Notes: generated by a model from the letters alone, not told the origin. DNA of 64,000 nucleotides from Streptantibioticus cattleyicolor NRRL 8057 = DSM 46488 (GCF_000240165.1 NC_017585.1:372001-436000); one strand, 5' to 3'; counted from the first letter of the stretch, positions 8,128 to 16,936 are shown. Made by a program: numbers and translations.

Positions 8128-9287
8128 ACCCCCATCTCGCACCGGTCCAGGTCCCCGATCCGGCGGCGCTGGCCAGGTTGCAGCGACTGTGCGACATCAC
8201 CGAGCCGTACGCCGCCGGCGAGGAGGCCGACGCGCTCTTCGCCGACGCGATGCGCGAGGTCCACGACTGGCACGCGCGGCGCGGTGACTTCTTCCGCGCC
8301 CTGCTGGCGGCCCCGGCCCCGACCCGCCCCACCGTGGGCGCCGACGTGCTCGCCCCGCTGGTGCACGCCACGTTCTTCAAGCGGCACGAGGTCCTGTCGA
8401 TCCCGCGCGAGGAGGTCGCGCTCCATCTGACCTCCTCCGGGACGACCGGCCAGAAGTCGCAGATGTTCTTCGACACCTGGACGATCCGCGCGGCCCAGCG
8501 CATGGTCGCCCGCATCTTCGACCACTACGGCTGGATCACCCCCGACCAGCCGGTCAACTACCTGCTGTACAGCTACGAACCGGCTCCCGGGCTGCGCCTG
8601 GGCACCTCGTTCACCGACAACTACCTGTGCGACTTCGCGCCGGCCCGGCAGGTCGTGCACGCGCTGCGGCACACCGGTTCCGGCCACGAGTTCGACGTGC
8701 ACGGCTGCGTCGCCACGCTCCAGCGGTTCGCCGAACAGGACGTGCCCGTGCGCATCCTGGGGTTCCCGGCGTTCCTCCACTTCACGCTGGAACGGATGCG
8801 GGCGATGGGGCTGCCGCCGCTGCGGCTGCCCGCCGGGTCGCTGGTGGTGCTCGGCGGCGGCTGGAAGGGGCACGCGGACCGCCAGTTGCCCAAGGAGGAG
8901 TTCTACGCCGAGGTCACCGAGCGGCTCGGGATACCCGGCGACCGCATCCGCGACACCTTCGGCTCGGTGGAGCACAGCGTGCCGTACGTGGAGTGCGCCC
9001 ACCACCGGCTGCACGTACCCGTGTGGTCACGGGCCGCGGTCCGCGACACCGGGACGCTGCGCCCGCTCCCCTACGGCGAACGCGGCTTCCTCCACCTGGT
9101 CTCGCCGTACATCACCTCGGTGCCCGCGCACAGCGTGGTCATGGGTGACCTGGCCTCGCTCCACCCGGGTTCGGAGTGCCCGTGCCCGTCGCCCACCGAC
9201 TGGTTCACCGTCCACGGCCGCGCCGGGGTGAGCCGCAACCGCAGCTGCGCGGTGGCCGCCGCCGAACTGATGAAGGGAATGTCGTGA
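8124..9287 (+). CDS. LuxE-like acyl-protein synthetase
   Basis: A 387-residue member of the LuxE branch of adenylating enzymes. In luminous bacteria LuxE activates a fatty acid with ATP, carries it on a C-terminal cysteine and passes it to the reductase LuxC. Here the ATP loop is LTSSGTTGQKSQ, SLVVLGGGWKGH lies mid-protein, and the C-terminus keeps the family signature GRAGVSRNRSCAVAAAEL with Cys375 at the acyl-carrying position. The ATG overlaps the GNAT stop by 4 nt, and the next gene is a LuxC homologue, so the LuxE-LuxC pairing is preserved. No luxA, luxB or luxD homologue is present. Confidence 0.88.
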   Translation: MNPHLAPVQVPDPAALARLQRLCDITEPYAAGEEADALFADAMREVHDWHARRGDFFRALLAAPAPTRPTVGADVLAPLVHATFFKRHEVLSIPREEVALHLTSSGTTGQKSQMFFDTWTIRAAQRMVARIFDHYGWITPDQPVNYLLYSYEPAPGLRLGTSFTDNYLCDFAPARQVVHALRHTGSGHEFDVHGCVATLQRFAEQDVPVRILGFPAFLHFTLERMRAMGLPPLRLPAGSLVVLGGGWKGHADRQLPKEEFYAEVTERLGIPGDRIRDTFGSVEHSVPYVECAHHRLHVPVWSRAAVRDTGTLRPLPYGERGFLHLVSPYITSVPAHSVVMGDLASLHPGSECPCPSPTDWFTVHGRAGVSRNRSCAVAAAELMKGMS

Positions 9288-11797
9288 CCACCACCTCCCC
9301 GAAGGCCCGACTCCAGCTGTGGCAGGGCGAGTTCGTCGACGACGCCGAAGCGGAGCGGCGCCTGGCCGGCCTGTCCGCGCTGGCCGACCAGGTGCTGGCC
9401 GATCCGCTGCCGGTCGAGGTGGTGCTCGCCGCCTGCGCGACGCTGAGCGAGGGCCTGCGTGACGTGAACGGCGCCGTACGCGCCCGGCTGGCGCCGTGGG
9501 CGGGGCCGGAGGACGACGGCGTGCTCGACGAGGTGGCCGCCGCGCTCGACCGCGAGGCGCTGGAACGCAAGGTGCGCCGCGAACTCGGCGGGCTGCGGCC
9601 GGACCGGCTGACCCGCCCGGACGCCCGGGAGACGGTGTACGAGGCGTGGGCGCCGGTGGGTCTGCTGGCCCACGTCGCCCCCGGCAACGCCGCCTCCGTG
9701 GCGCCGCTGAGCGTGGTCGAGGGGCTGCTCACCGGCAACCTCAACGTGCTCAAGGTGAGCGCGTCCGACTCGCCGCTGGCGCTGCGGATCCTCGCCGAGC
9801 TGGGCGCCGCCGATCCGACCGGGCGGGTCGCGGAGCGGATCGTCGCGCTGCGGTTCCCCTCCGCGCGGCGCGAGTGGCTGCGCCTGATGTGCGCCCACGC
9901 CGACGCGGTGGCCGCGTGGGGCGGGGAGGAGGCGGTGGCCGCCGTCGCCGAACTGGTGCCGCCGGGCTGCCGGGTGGTGGAGTGGGGTCACCGGATCTCC
10001 TTCGCCTACCTCACAACGCGCGCCGCCGCCGACGACGGCACGCTGGACGCGCTCGCCGGCGACGTGTGCCGCTTCGAGCAGCAGGCGTGCTCCAGCCCGC
10101 AGGTGGTCTACCTGGACACGGCGGAACCGGACGAGGTGTTCGCCTTCGCGGAGCGCTTCGCCGCGCGGCTGGCCAAGGTCTCCGGACGGCACCCCGCCGC
10201 CCCGTCCTCGGTCGCCGAACGGGCCGAGGTCACCACCACCGAACTCGTGGCCAGGCTGGAGGAACACCTCGGGCTGACCCGGGTGTTCGCCGCCGAGGAC
10301 GGCTCCTGGCGGGTGCTGGCCGACTCCCGTCCGGCGCTGACCGCCTCCCCGCTGCACCGCAGCGTGTGGGTCAAGCCGCTGCCCCGGCACGAGGCGATCG
10401 CCACGCTGCGCCCGATGCGCCGTTACCTCCAGACCGCGGCGGTCGGCGGCGGCCCCGCCGAGGCCGCCGAGGTGGCCCGGGTGCTGCTGGCGGCCGGGGT
10501 CACCCGGATCACCCCGGTCGGCTCGATGCCCGACGGCTACCCGGGCGAACCGCACGACGGCGTCTACCCGTTGCAGCGCTACAGCCGCCGGGTCGCGGTC
10601 CGCGCCGAGGGCGCCGGATGGGACGCGGTGGCCTGCCTGGACGACCTGGCGGCGCCGCCGGTGCTGCCGCCCGCGCCGACCGGTCCGCTGCTGGGCAAGG
10701 CGGACGTGCAGCGGGCGCTGGCCACCCTCGACGACCGCCACGCCCACCTGTACTTCCGCAGCGGCGGCACCACCGGCGCCCCGGCGCTGTCGGTCTTCAC
10801 CAACGCCGACTACGACCACCAGATGCGGGTCGCCGCGGACGGACTGCTCGCCGCCGGCTTCGACCCGGCGCGCGACCGGGCGGCCAACCTGTTCTACTGC
10901 GGCGCGATGTACGGCAGCTTCATCAGCTTCTTCTCCGTCTTCGAGCGGCTCAACGCCACCCAGATCCCGATGGCGGCCGGGACCGACCACGCCGCGGTGG
11001 CCGAGGCGCTGGTGGCCTACCGGGTGGACACGGTCTTCGGGATGCCCTCGTACCTGTGGCAGCTCTTCCACGCCGAGGCCGACCGGCTGCGGGCGTACGG
11101 CGGCATCCGCAAGGTGTTCTACGGCGGCGAGCACTTCACCGCGCGCCAACGCCGGGTCCTCACCGAGGAGTTCGGGGTGGAGGTGATCCGTTCGGCCGCC
11201 TACGGCAGCACGGACCTGGGCCCGCTGGGCTACCAGTGCACCTCCTCCGAGGGCTCGGTGCACCACGTGCTCACCGATCTGCACACCCTGGAGGTGCTCG
11301 ACCGCGAGGAGGACCGCCCGGTGGCCCCCGGCGAGCCGGGACGGCTGGTCTTCACCTCCCGGGCCCGCCTCGGCCAGCGGCTGGAACGCTACGAGATCGG
11401 CGACCTGGGCCGGCTCGTCCCCGGCCGCTGCCCCTGCGGCAGCCACGCCCCCCGGGTGGAACTGCTCGGCCGGTACGGCGACGTGGTGCGGGCCGGCACG
11501 TACTTCTTCAACTACCGCCGCTTCGTGACCGTCGCCGACGAGGCGCTGGACTACACCGGTGAGCTCCAGTTGGTGCTGAGCGCCGAGGACGGCCGGGAGC
11601 GGCTGACGCTGCGGATGGACGAACGGTACGCGCCGGAGGCGGACGTGGCCCGGGAGGCGTTCCTGGCCGCGGTGCCGGAGCTGGCGGAAGCGGTGGCGGA
11701 GGGGCTGCTGTCCTGCTCGGTGGAGACCGCGGGGATCGCCGCCTTCGAGCGCACCGCGACCAGCGGCAAGCTGCGTTCCGTGGTCGACCTGCGGTGA
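9284..11797 (+). CDS. LuxC acyl reductase fused to PaaK-like ligase
   Basis: 837 residues in two parts. Residues 1 to about 455 are a LuxC-type acyl reductase of the aldehyde dehydrogenase fold: VAPGNAASVAP (131-141) lies in the cofactor site and FEQQACSSPQ carries the presumed acyl-accepting Cys269. Residues about 465-837 are a complete PaaK-like adenylating domain with FRSGGTTGAP (491-500), YGSTDLG (640-646), ERYEIGD and Lys829 in SGKL. A CPCG pair at about 716-719 is also seen. One chain could therefore activate an acid and reduce it with NAD(P)H to an aldehyde, like a CoA-dependent carboxylic acid reductase. It is the last gene of the operon, with a GTG start overlapping LuxE by 4 nt and a strong terminator after it. 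Both domain assignments are firm; the combined reaction is inferred. Confidence 0.88.
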   Translation: MTTTSPKARLQLWQGEFVDDAEAERRLAGLSALADQVLADPLPVEVVLAACATLSEGLRDVNGAVRARLAPWAGPEDDGVLDEVAAALDREALERKVRRELGGLRPDRLTRPDARETVYEAWAPVGLLAHVAPGNAASVAPLSVVEGLLTGNLNVLKVSASDSPLALRILAELGAADPTGRVAERIVALRFPSARREWLRLMCAHADAVAAWGGEEAVAAVAELVPPGCRVVEWGHRISFAYLTTRAAADDGTLDALAGDVCRFEQQACSSPQVVYLDTAEPDEVFAFAERFAARLAKVSGRHPAAPSSVAERAEVTTTELVARLEEHLGLTRVFAAEDGSWRVLADSRPALTASPLHRSVWVKPLPRHEAIATLRPMRRYLQTAAVGGGPAEAAEVARVLLAAGVTRITPVGSMPDGYPGEPHDGVYPLQRYSRRVAVRAEGAGWDAVACLDDLAAPPVLPPAPTGPLLGKADVQRALATLDDRHAHLYFRSGGTTGAPALSVFTNADYDHQMRVAADGLLAAGFDPARDRAANLFYCGAMYGSFISFFSVFERLNATQIPMAAGTDHAAVAEALVAYRVDTVFGMPSYLWQLFHAEADRLRAYGGIRKVFYGGEHFTARQRRVLTEEFGVEVIRSAAYGSTDLGPLGYQCTSSEGSVHHVLTDLHTLEVLDREEDRPVAPGEPGRLVFTSRARLGQRLERYEIGDLGRLVPGRCPCGSHAPRVELLGRYGDVVRAGTYFFNYRRFVTVADEALDYTGELQLVLSAEDGRERLTLRMDERYAPEADVAREAFLAAVPELAEAVAEGLLSCSVETAGIAAFERTATSGKLRSVVDLR

Positions 11798-11802
11798 CCC
11801 GG

Positions 11803-11835
11803 CGGTGTGGTGCGGGCCCGGTCCGCACCACACCG
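11803..11835 (+). terminator. Strong terminator of the LuxC/LuxE-like operon
   Basis: A perfect 13-bp stem, CGGTGTGGTGCGG with CCGCACCACACCG and a 7-nt loop, begins 6 nt after the fusion gene's stop. There is no T-tract, as is usual in these genomes. It marks the operon's end. Confidence 0.8.
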
Positions 11836-12027
11836 GTCGTCGGGGCGTGGCCGCCCGGCGTCCGCAGCCGCCGGGCGCCGTCAGCGAGGATGTCCGGGGA
11901 CGGGGACGCCGTCGAGCCGGTGGAGCCTTCTTCCGGACGCCCGCCGCACCACCTCGTCCACCACCGGCTCGCCGGGCCCGGGACGGCCCTGCCCCGGGAT
12001 CCGAAGTCACCGGCACAGCACGCCGCG

Positions 12028-12402
12028 TCACCGCCGCACCGGCCCCGGGTCGTTCCCGCGCGCCCGTCGGCCGCGCTCCCCCGCCGGGCGCCCGCGGGCC
12101 ACGCCTTGGCCGGGCCGGCCGGCGTACCCGCGGTCGCGCAGCAGGAGTTCGGCGTGGCCCCGGCGGATCAGCAGGTGGCGTTCGCGGTGGGTGAGCAGCG
12201 CCTGCCAGACGTCCCGCCGGTCGCGGGAGCGCTGCGGCATCAGGGCGGTGGTGACGGCCAGCACCAGCAGTCCGGCGGTCACGTGCCAGGGGGCGCCGAG
12301 GACGATCCCGCCGGCGGTGGCCGCGCCCGGCAGCGCCGCGGTGACGGCCGCCGTGGCGCGGGCGCGTGGGGAGGGGCCGCGGCGGGAGGTCGGGGCGGGC
12401 AT
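12028..12402 (-). CDS. Small membrane protein
   Basis: 124 residues starting at an ATG at 12402 with a good ribosome binding site (AAGGAG, 8 nt upstream). Two hydrophobic segments lie at about 14-36 and 40-55 (AATAGGIVLGA and VTAGLLVLAVTTALM), and the rest is a basic cytoplasmic tail (RERHLLIRRGHAELLLRDRGY). The last 30 residues are glycine/arginine-rich and may be poorly conserved. It is divergent from the HTH/membrane protein gene at 12637. Function unknown. Confidence 0.6.
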   Translation of the reverse strand: MPAPTSRRGPSPRARATAAVTAALPGAATAGGIVLGAPWHVTAGLLVLAVTTALMPQRSRDRRDVWQALLTHRERHLLIRRGHAELLLRDRGYAGRPGQGVARGRPAGERGRRARGNDPGPVRR

Positions 12403-12636
12403 CGGTGTTCTCCTTCGGTCGGTGGGGTGCCGTGGGCCCGGTGCGCGGGACGGGGGTTGCGCGGGGCGGCTGCGGTGACGGCCGCGGTCGGGCATCCTGG
12501 TAGCGGCCCCGTGCCGTGTCGGGCGGTGGCCGGGTCCGTTCAGACTGCGTGGGCGGCGGGTTGTTGCGGAAGACACCAAGATCGTTGTTGCCCCGGATCC
12601 GCGGAACCGGCAACAACGGCACAGCGGGAGGCTGCG

Positions 12637-14475
12637 GTGGCGGTCGGTGGCAAGGGCGGCAGACCGAGCTGGCGTGACAAGCGCGGGCCGGAGGGCGGAC
12701 GCGCCCGCTGGACGCCGAAGCCCGGGCACCCCCGCCCGGCCGAACTCGCCGACTGGGTCGAGCACGTGCGGGACCTGCTGGAGTTCTTCCCCACCGACCA
12801 GGAGGCCGCCCACGCCCTCAACGTCGACAAGAGCGTGATCTCCCGCTACGCCAACGGCGGCGAGGTCCCGCACAAGGACTTCGTCGGCCTCCTGCTGCGT
12901 ACCGTCCACCCGCACGGCACCCCGGTCACCGACGAGGTCCGCGAACGCACCCGGCACCTGCACCTGGCCGCCGTCAAAGCCGTCAACCCACAGGCCGGCG
13001 AGCGGTACGAAGGGCTCTACGAACGCGACGCGTTACGCGACCGGGTCGCCGAACTCACCGCCCGCGAGGCCCTGTTACGACAGGAGATCGCGGCGGCGGA
13101 CGCCAGGGCGCGGGACGTCGGCGAACGCCTGCGGGCCCAGTGGTCCGCCGAACGCCACCGGCTCACCGACGCCCTGCGCCACGCCGAGCAGCGGGCGGCC
13201 ACCCTGGAACGGCGACTGGCCGCCGCTCAGCGGGATGCCGAGCACACCGCCCTGGAGGCCGCCCACCGCCACGTCGACGCGCTGCGGACCGAGGCCGCCG
13301 AACTGCGCCGCCGCCACGAGGACGAGACCGCCCGGCTGTCGGCCGCCGCCACCGCCCGCATCGCCGAACTCGAGGCCGAACTCGTCCGCACCCGGCGGGC
13401 CCGCGCCCAGGCCGAGGCCCGCGCCGACGAACTCCTGACGCGCCTGGCGGCCGTGACCGACGAAGCCCGCCAACTGCACGCCGAGACCGAGCGGTTGCGC
13501 ACCGAGGCGGACCACCACGCCGCCGAGGCCGACGCGCTCGCCGAGGCCACCTCCGTGGTCAACCAGGCGTGGCACGACCTGGACCACGACACCGAACCGG
13601 TCTTCGCCACCACCGCCCCGGCGGTTGTTGCCGACTCCGCGACAACCGCCGCCCAGCGCCCCGTTCCCCGGCCGCCCGCCCCCGGCCCCGGCTCCCCGGC
13701 CGCTGACGCGGAGGGGGAGCGGGTCCGCCCCGCCGTGCGGCGGGTGCGCGCGGCGGTCCGCCGTCAGACGCCGCGGACGCTGCTGATCCACGCGGTGCGC
13801 GTGGTCGCCGTCCTCGCCGGGCTGACGTCGGTCGTGCTCGGCGTGGGCCGCTGGCTCGACGCGCACAGCGAGATGGTGGCCGTGCGCAACGCCCCCCTCT
13901 GCGCCCCCGGGACACCGCAGCCGTGCACCACCGCCGCGTCGGGACGCGTGGTGGACAAGTACTCCGGCTCCGACAACGGCGACGAGCTGACCATCGCCAC
14001 GGGCACCGGGCGCCCCCGTACCATCCCGGTGAACAGCGCCGTCTACGGCGTCGCGCAGCGCGGCTCCCACGCCGACCTGAGGATGTGGAAGGGCGACGTC
14101 GTCCGGGTCACCGTGGCCGGCCGCAGCAGCACCGGGACGCCCGGAAGCTGGCTGCCGTTGGTGTGGATCACCCTGCTGCTCGCGCTCGGCACCGAGACCG
14201 CGCTGTGCGGCGCGCTGGCCGGCGCGGGCACCTCACCGGGCGGCACCCTCTTCCTGGCCCTCCCCTTCAGCATGATCACGTCCATCCCGGTCGCCTGGCT
14301 GCTGAGCACCACCGCGTGGTGGGCGTACCCGCCGACCATCGCCTTCTGGCTGTTCTCCGCCGCCGTCGTGGGCCTCATGGTCCGCAAGGACCCCGACTGG
14401 GCCGCCGCCTGGGGCCGCACCTCCCCCCGCCGCTTCCCCCGCCCCCGCCCGAGGCTGCGCCCGCGGCGGGTCTAG
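12637..14475 (+). CDS. HTH, coiled-coil and four-helix membrane protein
   Basis: 612 residues from a GTG at 12637, preceded by GCGGGAG at 6 nt. The frame remains open far upstream, but that part has a different composition. Residues about 30-90 form a helix-turn-helix-like domain (AAHALNVDKSVISRYANG). Residues about 120-310 are a long, charged, heptad-like coiled coil rich in Glu, Ala and Arg, and a Pro-rich linker follows. The C-terminus has a membrane helix at about 382-406, an extracytoplasmic stretch with two cysteines (APLCAPGTPQPC), then three more helices at about 504-531, 536-562 and 566-585. It could couple an envelope signal to DNA or cytoplasmic partners. I do not know the family. 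Confidence 0.7.
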   Translation: MAVGGKGGRPSWRDKRGPEGGRARWTPKPGHPRPAELADWVEHVRDLLEFFPTDQEAAHALNVDKSVISRYANGGEVPHKDFVGLLLRTVHPHGTPVTDEVRERTRHLHLAAVKAVNPQAGERYEGLYERDALRDRVAELTAREALLRQEIAAADARARDVGERLRAQWSAERHRLTDALRHAEQRAATLERRLAAAQRDAEHTALEAAHRHVDALRTEAAELRRRHEDETARLSAAATARIAELEAELVRTRRARAQAEARADELLTRLAAVTDEARQLHAETERLRTEADHHAAEADALAEATSVVNQAWHDLDHDTEPVFATTAPAVVADSATTAAQRPVPRPPAPGPGSPAADAEGERVRPAVRRVRAAVRRQTPRTLLIHAVRVVAVLAGLTSVVLGVGRWLDAHSEMVAVRNAPLCAPGTPQPCTTAASGRVVDKYSGSDNGDELTIATGTGRPRTIPVNSAVYGVAQRGSHADLRMWKGDVVRVTVAGRSSTGTPGSWLPLVWITLLLALGTETALCGALAGAGTSPGGTLFLALPFSMITSIPVAWLLSTTAWWAYPPTIAFWLFSAAVVGLMVRKDPDWAAAWGRTSPRRFPRPRPRLRPRRV

Positions 14476-15224
14476 CTCCCCAAGTCCCGCGCGATCCGCA
14501 GGAATTCCGCGTCGGTGACGAACGGGTCGGCGGCCCAGACGGTGATGGTGTATCCGTCCTGCGGCCACACCACCGTCCACGACGGCCGGGACGTCTTCTC
14601 CAGCCGGGCGGGGTGACCGTTGACGGTGGTCGGGGTTCCCCGGGTGGGTGTGGTCTCGCCGGTGGTCACCGTGATGCTGACGGCTCCGGCTTGCCCTCTT
14701 TTGCCGGTGTTCCGTTGGTAGCTGCAGGTCCAGGTGGGCTTGTCGCTTCTGGAAGGGGGACTTCCCGTCCCGCCCACCATGATGGCTCTCCCCGCGGGAG
14801 TGAAGCCGGGCGGCAGGTATCGGGGGTGCGGGAAGTGCGTGTCGTCGAAGGGGACGATGCGCTCCCTGGTGACGGAGTCGGTGATCTCCCTGTCCCCCAC
14901 CGGACTGCCGAGGGAGATGCTGGCCAGTCCTTCGTGTGTCTCACCGCACGAGTCGTTGACACCCAGCGCCGACCGTTGCCGCTCCTTCAGCACCAACGTG
15001 ATGCCGTGGGCGGATTCATGGGCTTCCAGCCGAGGCCTGTCCTCGCAGTCCGCCCATGCCACGGGGGTGGTCAGGGTACGCCCGTGATCGCTCACGAGCA
15101 CGTCGTCCAGCACGGCCGAGTCGTGACTGTACGAGTCGGCCGTGCAGCCGGTCACGGCTCCCGCGAGGCAGACGAACGCGACGCCCGCCCACATCACGCG
15201 GCGGAAGCGTCGGGGGTTCCTCAC
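14472..15224 (-). CDS. Putative lipoprotein
   Basis: 250 residues with a basic N-terminus, a hydrophobic stretch (MWAGVAFVCLAGAVTGC) and a lipobox-like VTGC with Cys27, so a lipid-anchored exported protein is predicted. The mature part contains a Cys pair (WADCEDRP and VNDSCGETH) and a Trp-rich C-terminal region. No enzymatic motif is visible. It converges on the preceding gene with a 4-nt overlap. Confidence 0.75.
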   Translation of the reverse strand: MRNPRRFRRVMWAGVAFVCLAGAVTGCTADSYSHDSAVLDDVLVSDHGRTLTTPVAWADCEDRPRLEAHESAHGITLVLKERQRSALGVNDSCGETHEGLASISLGSPVGDREITDSVTRERIVPFDDTHFPHPRYLPPGFTPAGRAIMVGGTGSPPSRSDKPTWTCSYQRNTGKRGQAGAVSITVTTGETTPTRGTPTTVNGHPARLEKTSRPSWTVVWPQDGYTITVWAADPFVTDAEFLRIARDLGS

Positions 15225-15233
15225 CCGTCCAAC

Positions 15234-16214
15234 CTAGCTCCCCTCTCCCCTGCCCGCACTCGTGACCCGGCGGAATCGCGTGGCCAACTCGTGGACGTGG
15301 TCGAGGAGTTCGAGAGGTCCGACGATGCGGAAGTCGGCGTCGAGGAGGCCGAGGGCCATGGTGGGCCAGTCGAGGGAGTAGGCGGTCATGCGGACGCGGC
15401 AGTGGGCGGCGTCGAGTTCCTCGACCGTGCTCCAGCGGCCGATCCGTTCGCGTACCGTCGCGGCGGGGGCGTCCACCAGGGCCTCGACGGGGAAGGCGGA
15501 GGCGGTCTTCTCGATGCCGCCGCGGACGAAGGCGGCGGCGTCGGTGGCGGGGAGGGCGCGGGGGCGGAAGCGGTCGCCGGTGCCGTGCGGGGCGGTGAGG
15601 CGGTCGACCCGGAAGCTGCGCCAGTCCTGCCGGGTGAGGTCGTAGGCGACCAGGTACCAGCGGCGGCCGGGGCAGACCAGGCGGTGGGGTTCGACGTGCC
15701 GCTCGGTGCGGCTGCCGTCGGCGGCGGTGTAGTCGAAGCGGAGCCGTTCGGTGTCCCGGCAGGCGAGGGCGACCACGGTGAGCACGGCCGGGTCGACGCC
15801 CGTTCCCACCGAGCCGCCCCAGTCGGCGGGGACGGTCACCTCGCGCAGCGCCTCCACCCGGCGCCGCAGCCGGGCCGGCATCACCTGCGTCACCTTGGCC
15901 AGCACCCGCACCGACGACTCCGCGATGCCCTCCACCGCCCCCTGCGCCGCGGCCTGCAACCCGACGGCCAGGGCGACCGCCTCCTCGTCGTCGATCACCA
16001 GCGGCGGCAGCGCCGCGCCCGCCGCGAGCTGGTAGCCGCCGTCCACCCCGCGCTGCGCCCGCACCGGGTAGCCCAGCTCCCGCAGGCGGTCGACGTCCCG
16101 CCGCAGGGTGCGCACCGAGACCTCCAGCCGCTCGGCCAGCTCGCCGCCCGGCCAGAAGCGGTGGGTCTGGAGCAGGGAGAGCAGTCGGATGATCCGGGTG
16201 CTGGTGTTCGCCAT
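15234..16214 (-). CDS. WYL-domain transcriptional regulator (DeoR/YafY type)
   Basis: 326 residues. An N-terminal HTH_11 winged helix (about 1-60, ELAERLEVSVRTLRRDVDRL) is followed by a WYL ligand-sensing domain with RLVCPGRRWYLVAYD (about 180-195) and a C-terminal WCX-like region. The ATG at 16214 has GGGAGG upstream. It is divergent from a DinB-family gene, the usual arrangement for such regulators, and probably controls it. Confidence 0.9.
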   Translation of the reverse strand: MANTSTRIIRLLSLLQTHRFWPGGELAERLEVSVRTLRRDVDRLRELGYPVRAQRGVDGGYQLAAGAALPPLVIDDEEAVALAVGLQAAAQGAVEGIAESSVRVLAKVTQVMPARLRRRVEALREVTVPADWGGSVGTGVDPAVLTVVALACRDTERLRFDYTAADGSRTERHVEPHRLVCPGRRWYLVAYDLTRQDWRSFRVDRLTAPHGTGDRFRPRALPATDAAAFVRGGIEKTASAFPVEALVDAPAATVRERIGRWSTVEELDAAHCRVRMTAYSLDWPTMALGLLDADFRIVGPLELLDHVHELATRFRRVTSAGRGEGS

Positions 16215-16322
16215 GTTTCGATCCTCCCGCAATTGAGGACGGAAAGTGACCGTTGTGACCGCCAACATGGTTGTTGTCCACAGGGACGAGCGACAGCGGA
16301 CGACGAACGAAGGACGCCGACG

Positions 16323-16892
16323 ATGAGCGAGACCGCCACCGGTCAGGACACCGCCACCCGCACCGACGCGGCCACCGGAACCCCGTCCGGCGAGCACGCC
16401 GAGCTGCTCAAGGCGCTGGCCAAGCAGCGCCACTTCCTGCGCTTCACCACCCGTGACCTCACCGACGAGCAGGCCGGGCTGCGAACCACCGCCAGCGAGT
16501 TGTGTCTGGGCGGCCTGATCAAGCACGTCACCTCGGCCGAGCGGATGTGGACGCGGTTCATCGCCGAGGGTCCGTCCGCGATGCCGGACTTCACCGCGCT
16601 GACCGAGGAGGACCGGGCGCACTGGGCCGACATGTTCCGGATGCTGCCGGGTGAGACGCTGGCCGGGGTGCTGGCCGAGTACGCCGAGGTGGCCCGCGCG
16701 ACCGAGGAGTTGGTGGCGGGGCTGCCCAGCCTGGACGTCACCCGGCCGCTGCCCAAGGCGCCGTGGTTCGGGGAGGACACCCACTGGTCGGCCCGCCAGG
16801 TGCTGCTGCACATCATCGGCGAGACCGCCCAGCACGCGGGCCACGCCGACATCATCCGCGAGTCCCTGGACGGCGCCAAGACGATGGGGTGA
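16323..16892 (+). CDS. DinB-family (DUF664-like) protein
   Basis: 189 residues forming a four-helix bundle of the DinB/YfiT type. Metal-binding histidines are visible as IKHVTSAERMW (about 70-80) and as QVLLHIIGETAQHAGHADI near the C-terminus, the typical spacing for a DinB metal site. Members are often thiol-dependent S-transferases (bacillithiol or mycothiol) or have no known substrate. It is divergent from the WYL regulator, which probably controls it. Confidence 0.85.
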   Translation: MSETATGQDTATRTDAATGTPSGEHAELLKALAKQRHFLRFTTRDLTDEQAGLRTTASELCLGGLIKHVTSAERMWTRFIAEGPSAMPDFTALTEEDRAHWADMFRMLPGETLAGVLAEYAEVARATEELVAGLPSLDVTRPLPKAPWFGEDTHWSARQVLLHIIGETAQHAGHADIIRESLDGAKTMG

Positions 16893-16903
16893 CCCCGCCC
16901 GGG

Positions 16904-16936
16904 TCCGCGTCCGGGTGCCGGGAACCCGGACGCGGA
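16904..16936. terminator. Bidirectional terminator
   Basis: A perfect 13-bp inverted repeat (TCCGCGTCCGGGT with ACCCGGACGCGGA, 7-nt loop) between the convergent DinB and XRE genes. It probably stops transcription from both sides. Confidence 0.75.

Noticed and set aside
4437-11797. A complete bioluminescence (lux) operon
   Set aside because: LuxC- and LuxE-like proteins are present but no luciferase subunits (LuxA/LuxB) or LuxD. The luciferase-like fragment at 18088-18729 is an LLM oxidoreductase remnant 6 kb away and truncated.
9071-12622. Very long minus-strand open frame (about 1180 codons) opposite the LuxC fusion gene
   Set aside because: Its translation is Arg/Gly/Pro/His-rich low-complexity sequence mirroring the high-GC plus-strand codons. 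The plus-strand genes have clear domains, so it is a shadow, although its far end contains the small membrane protein gene at 12028-12402.
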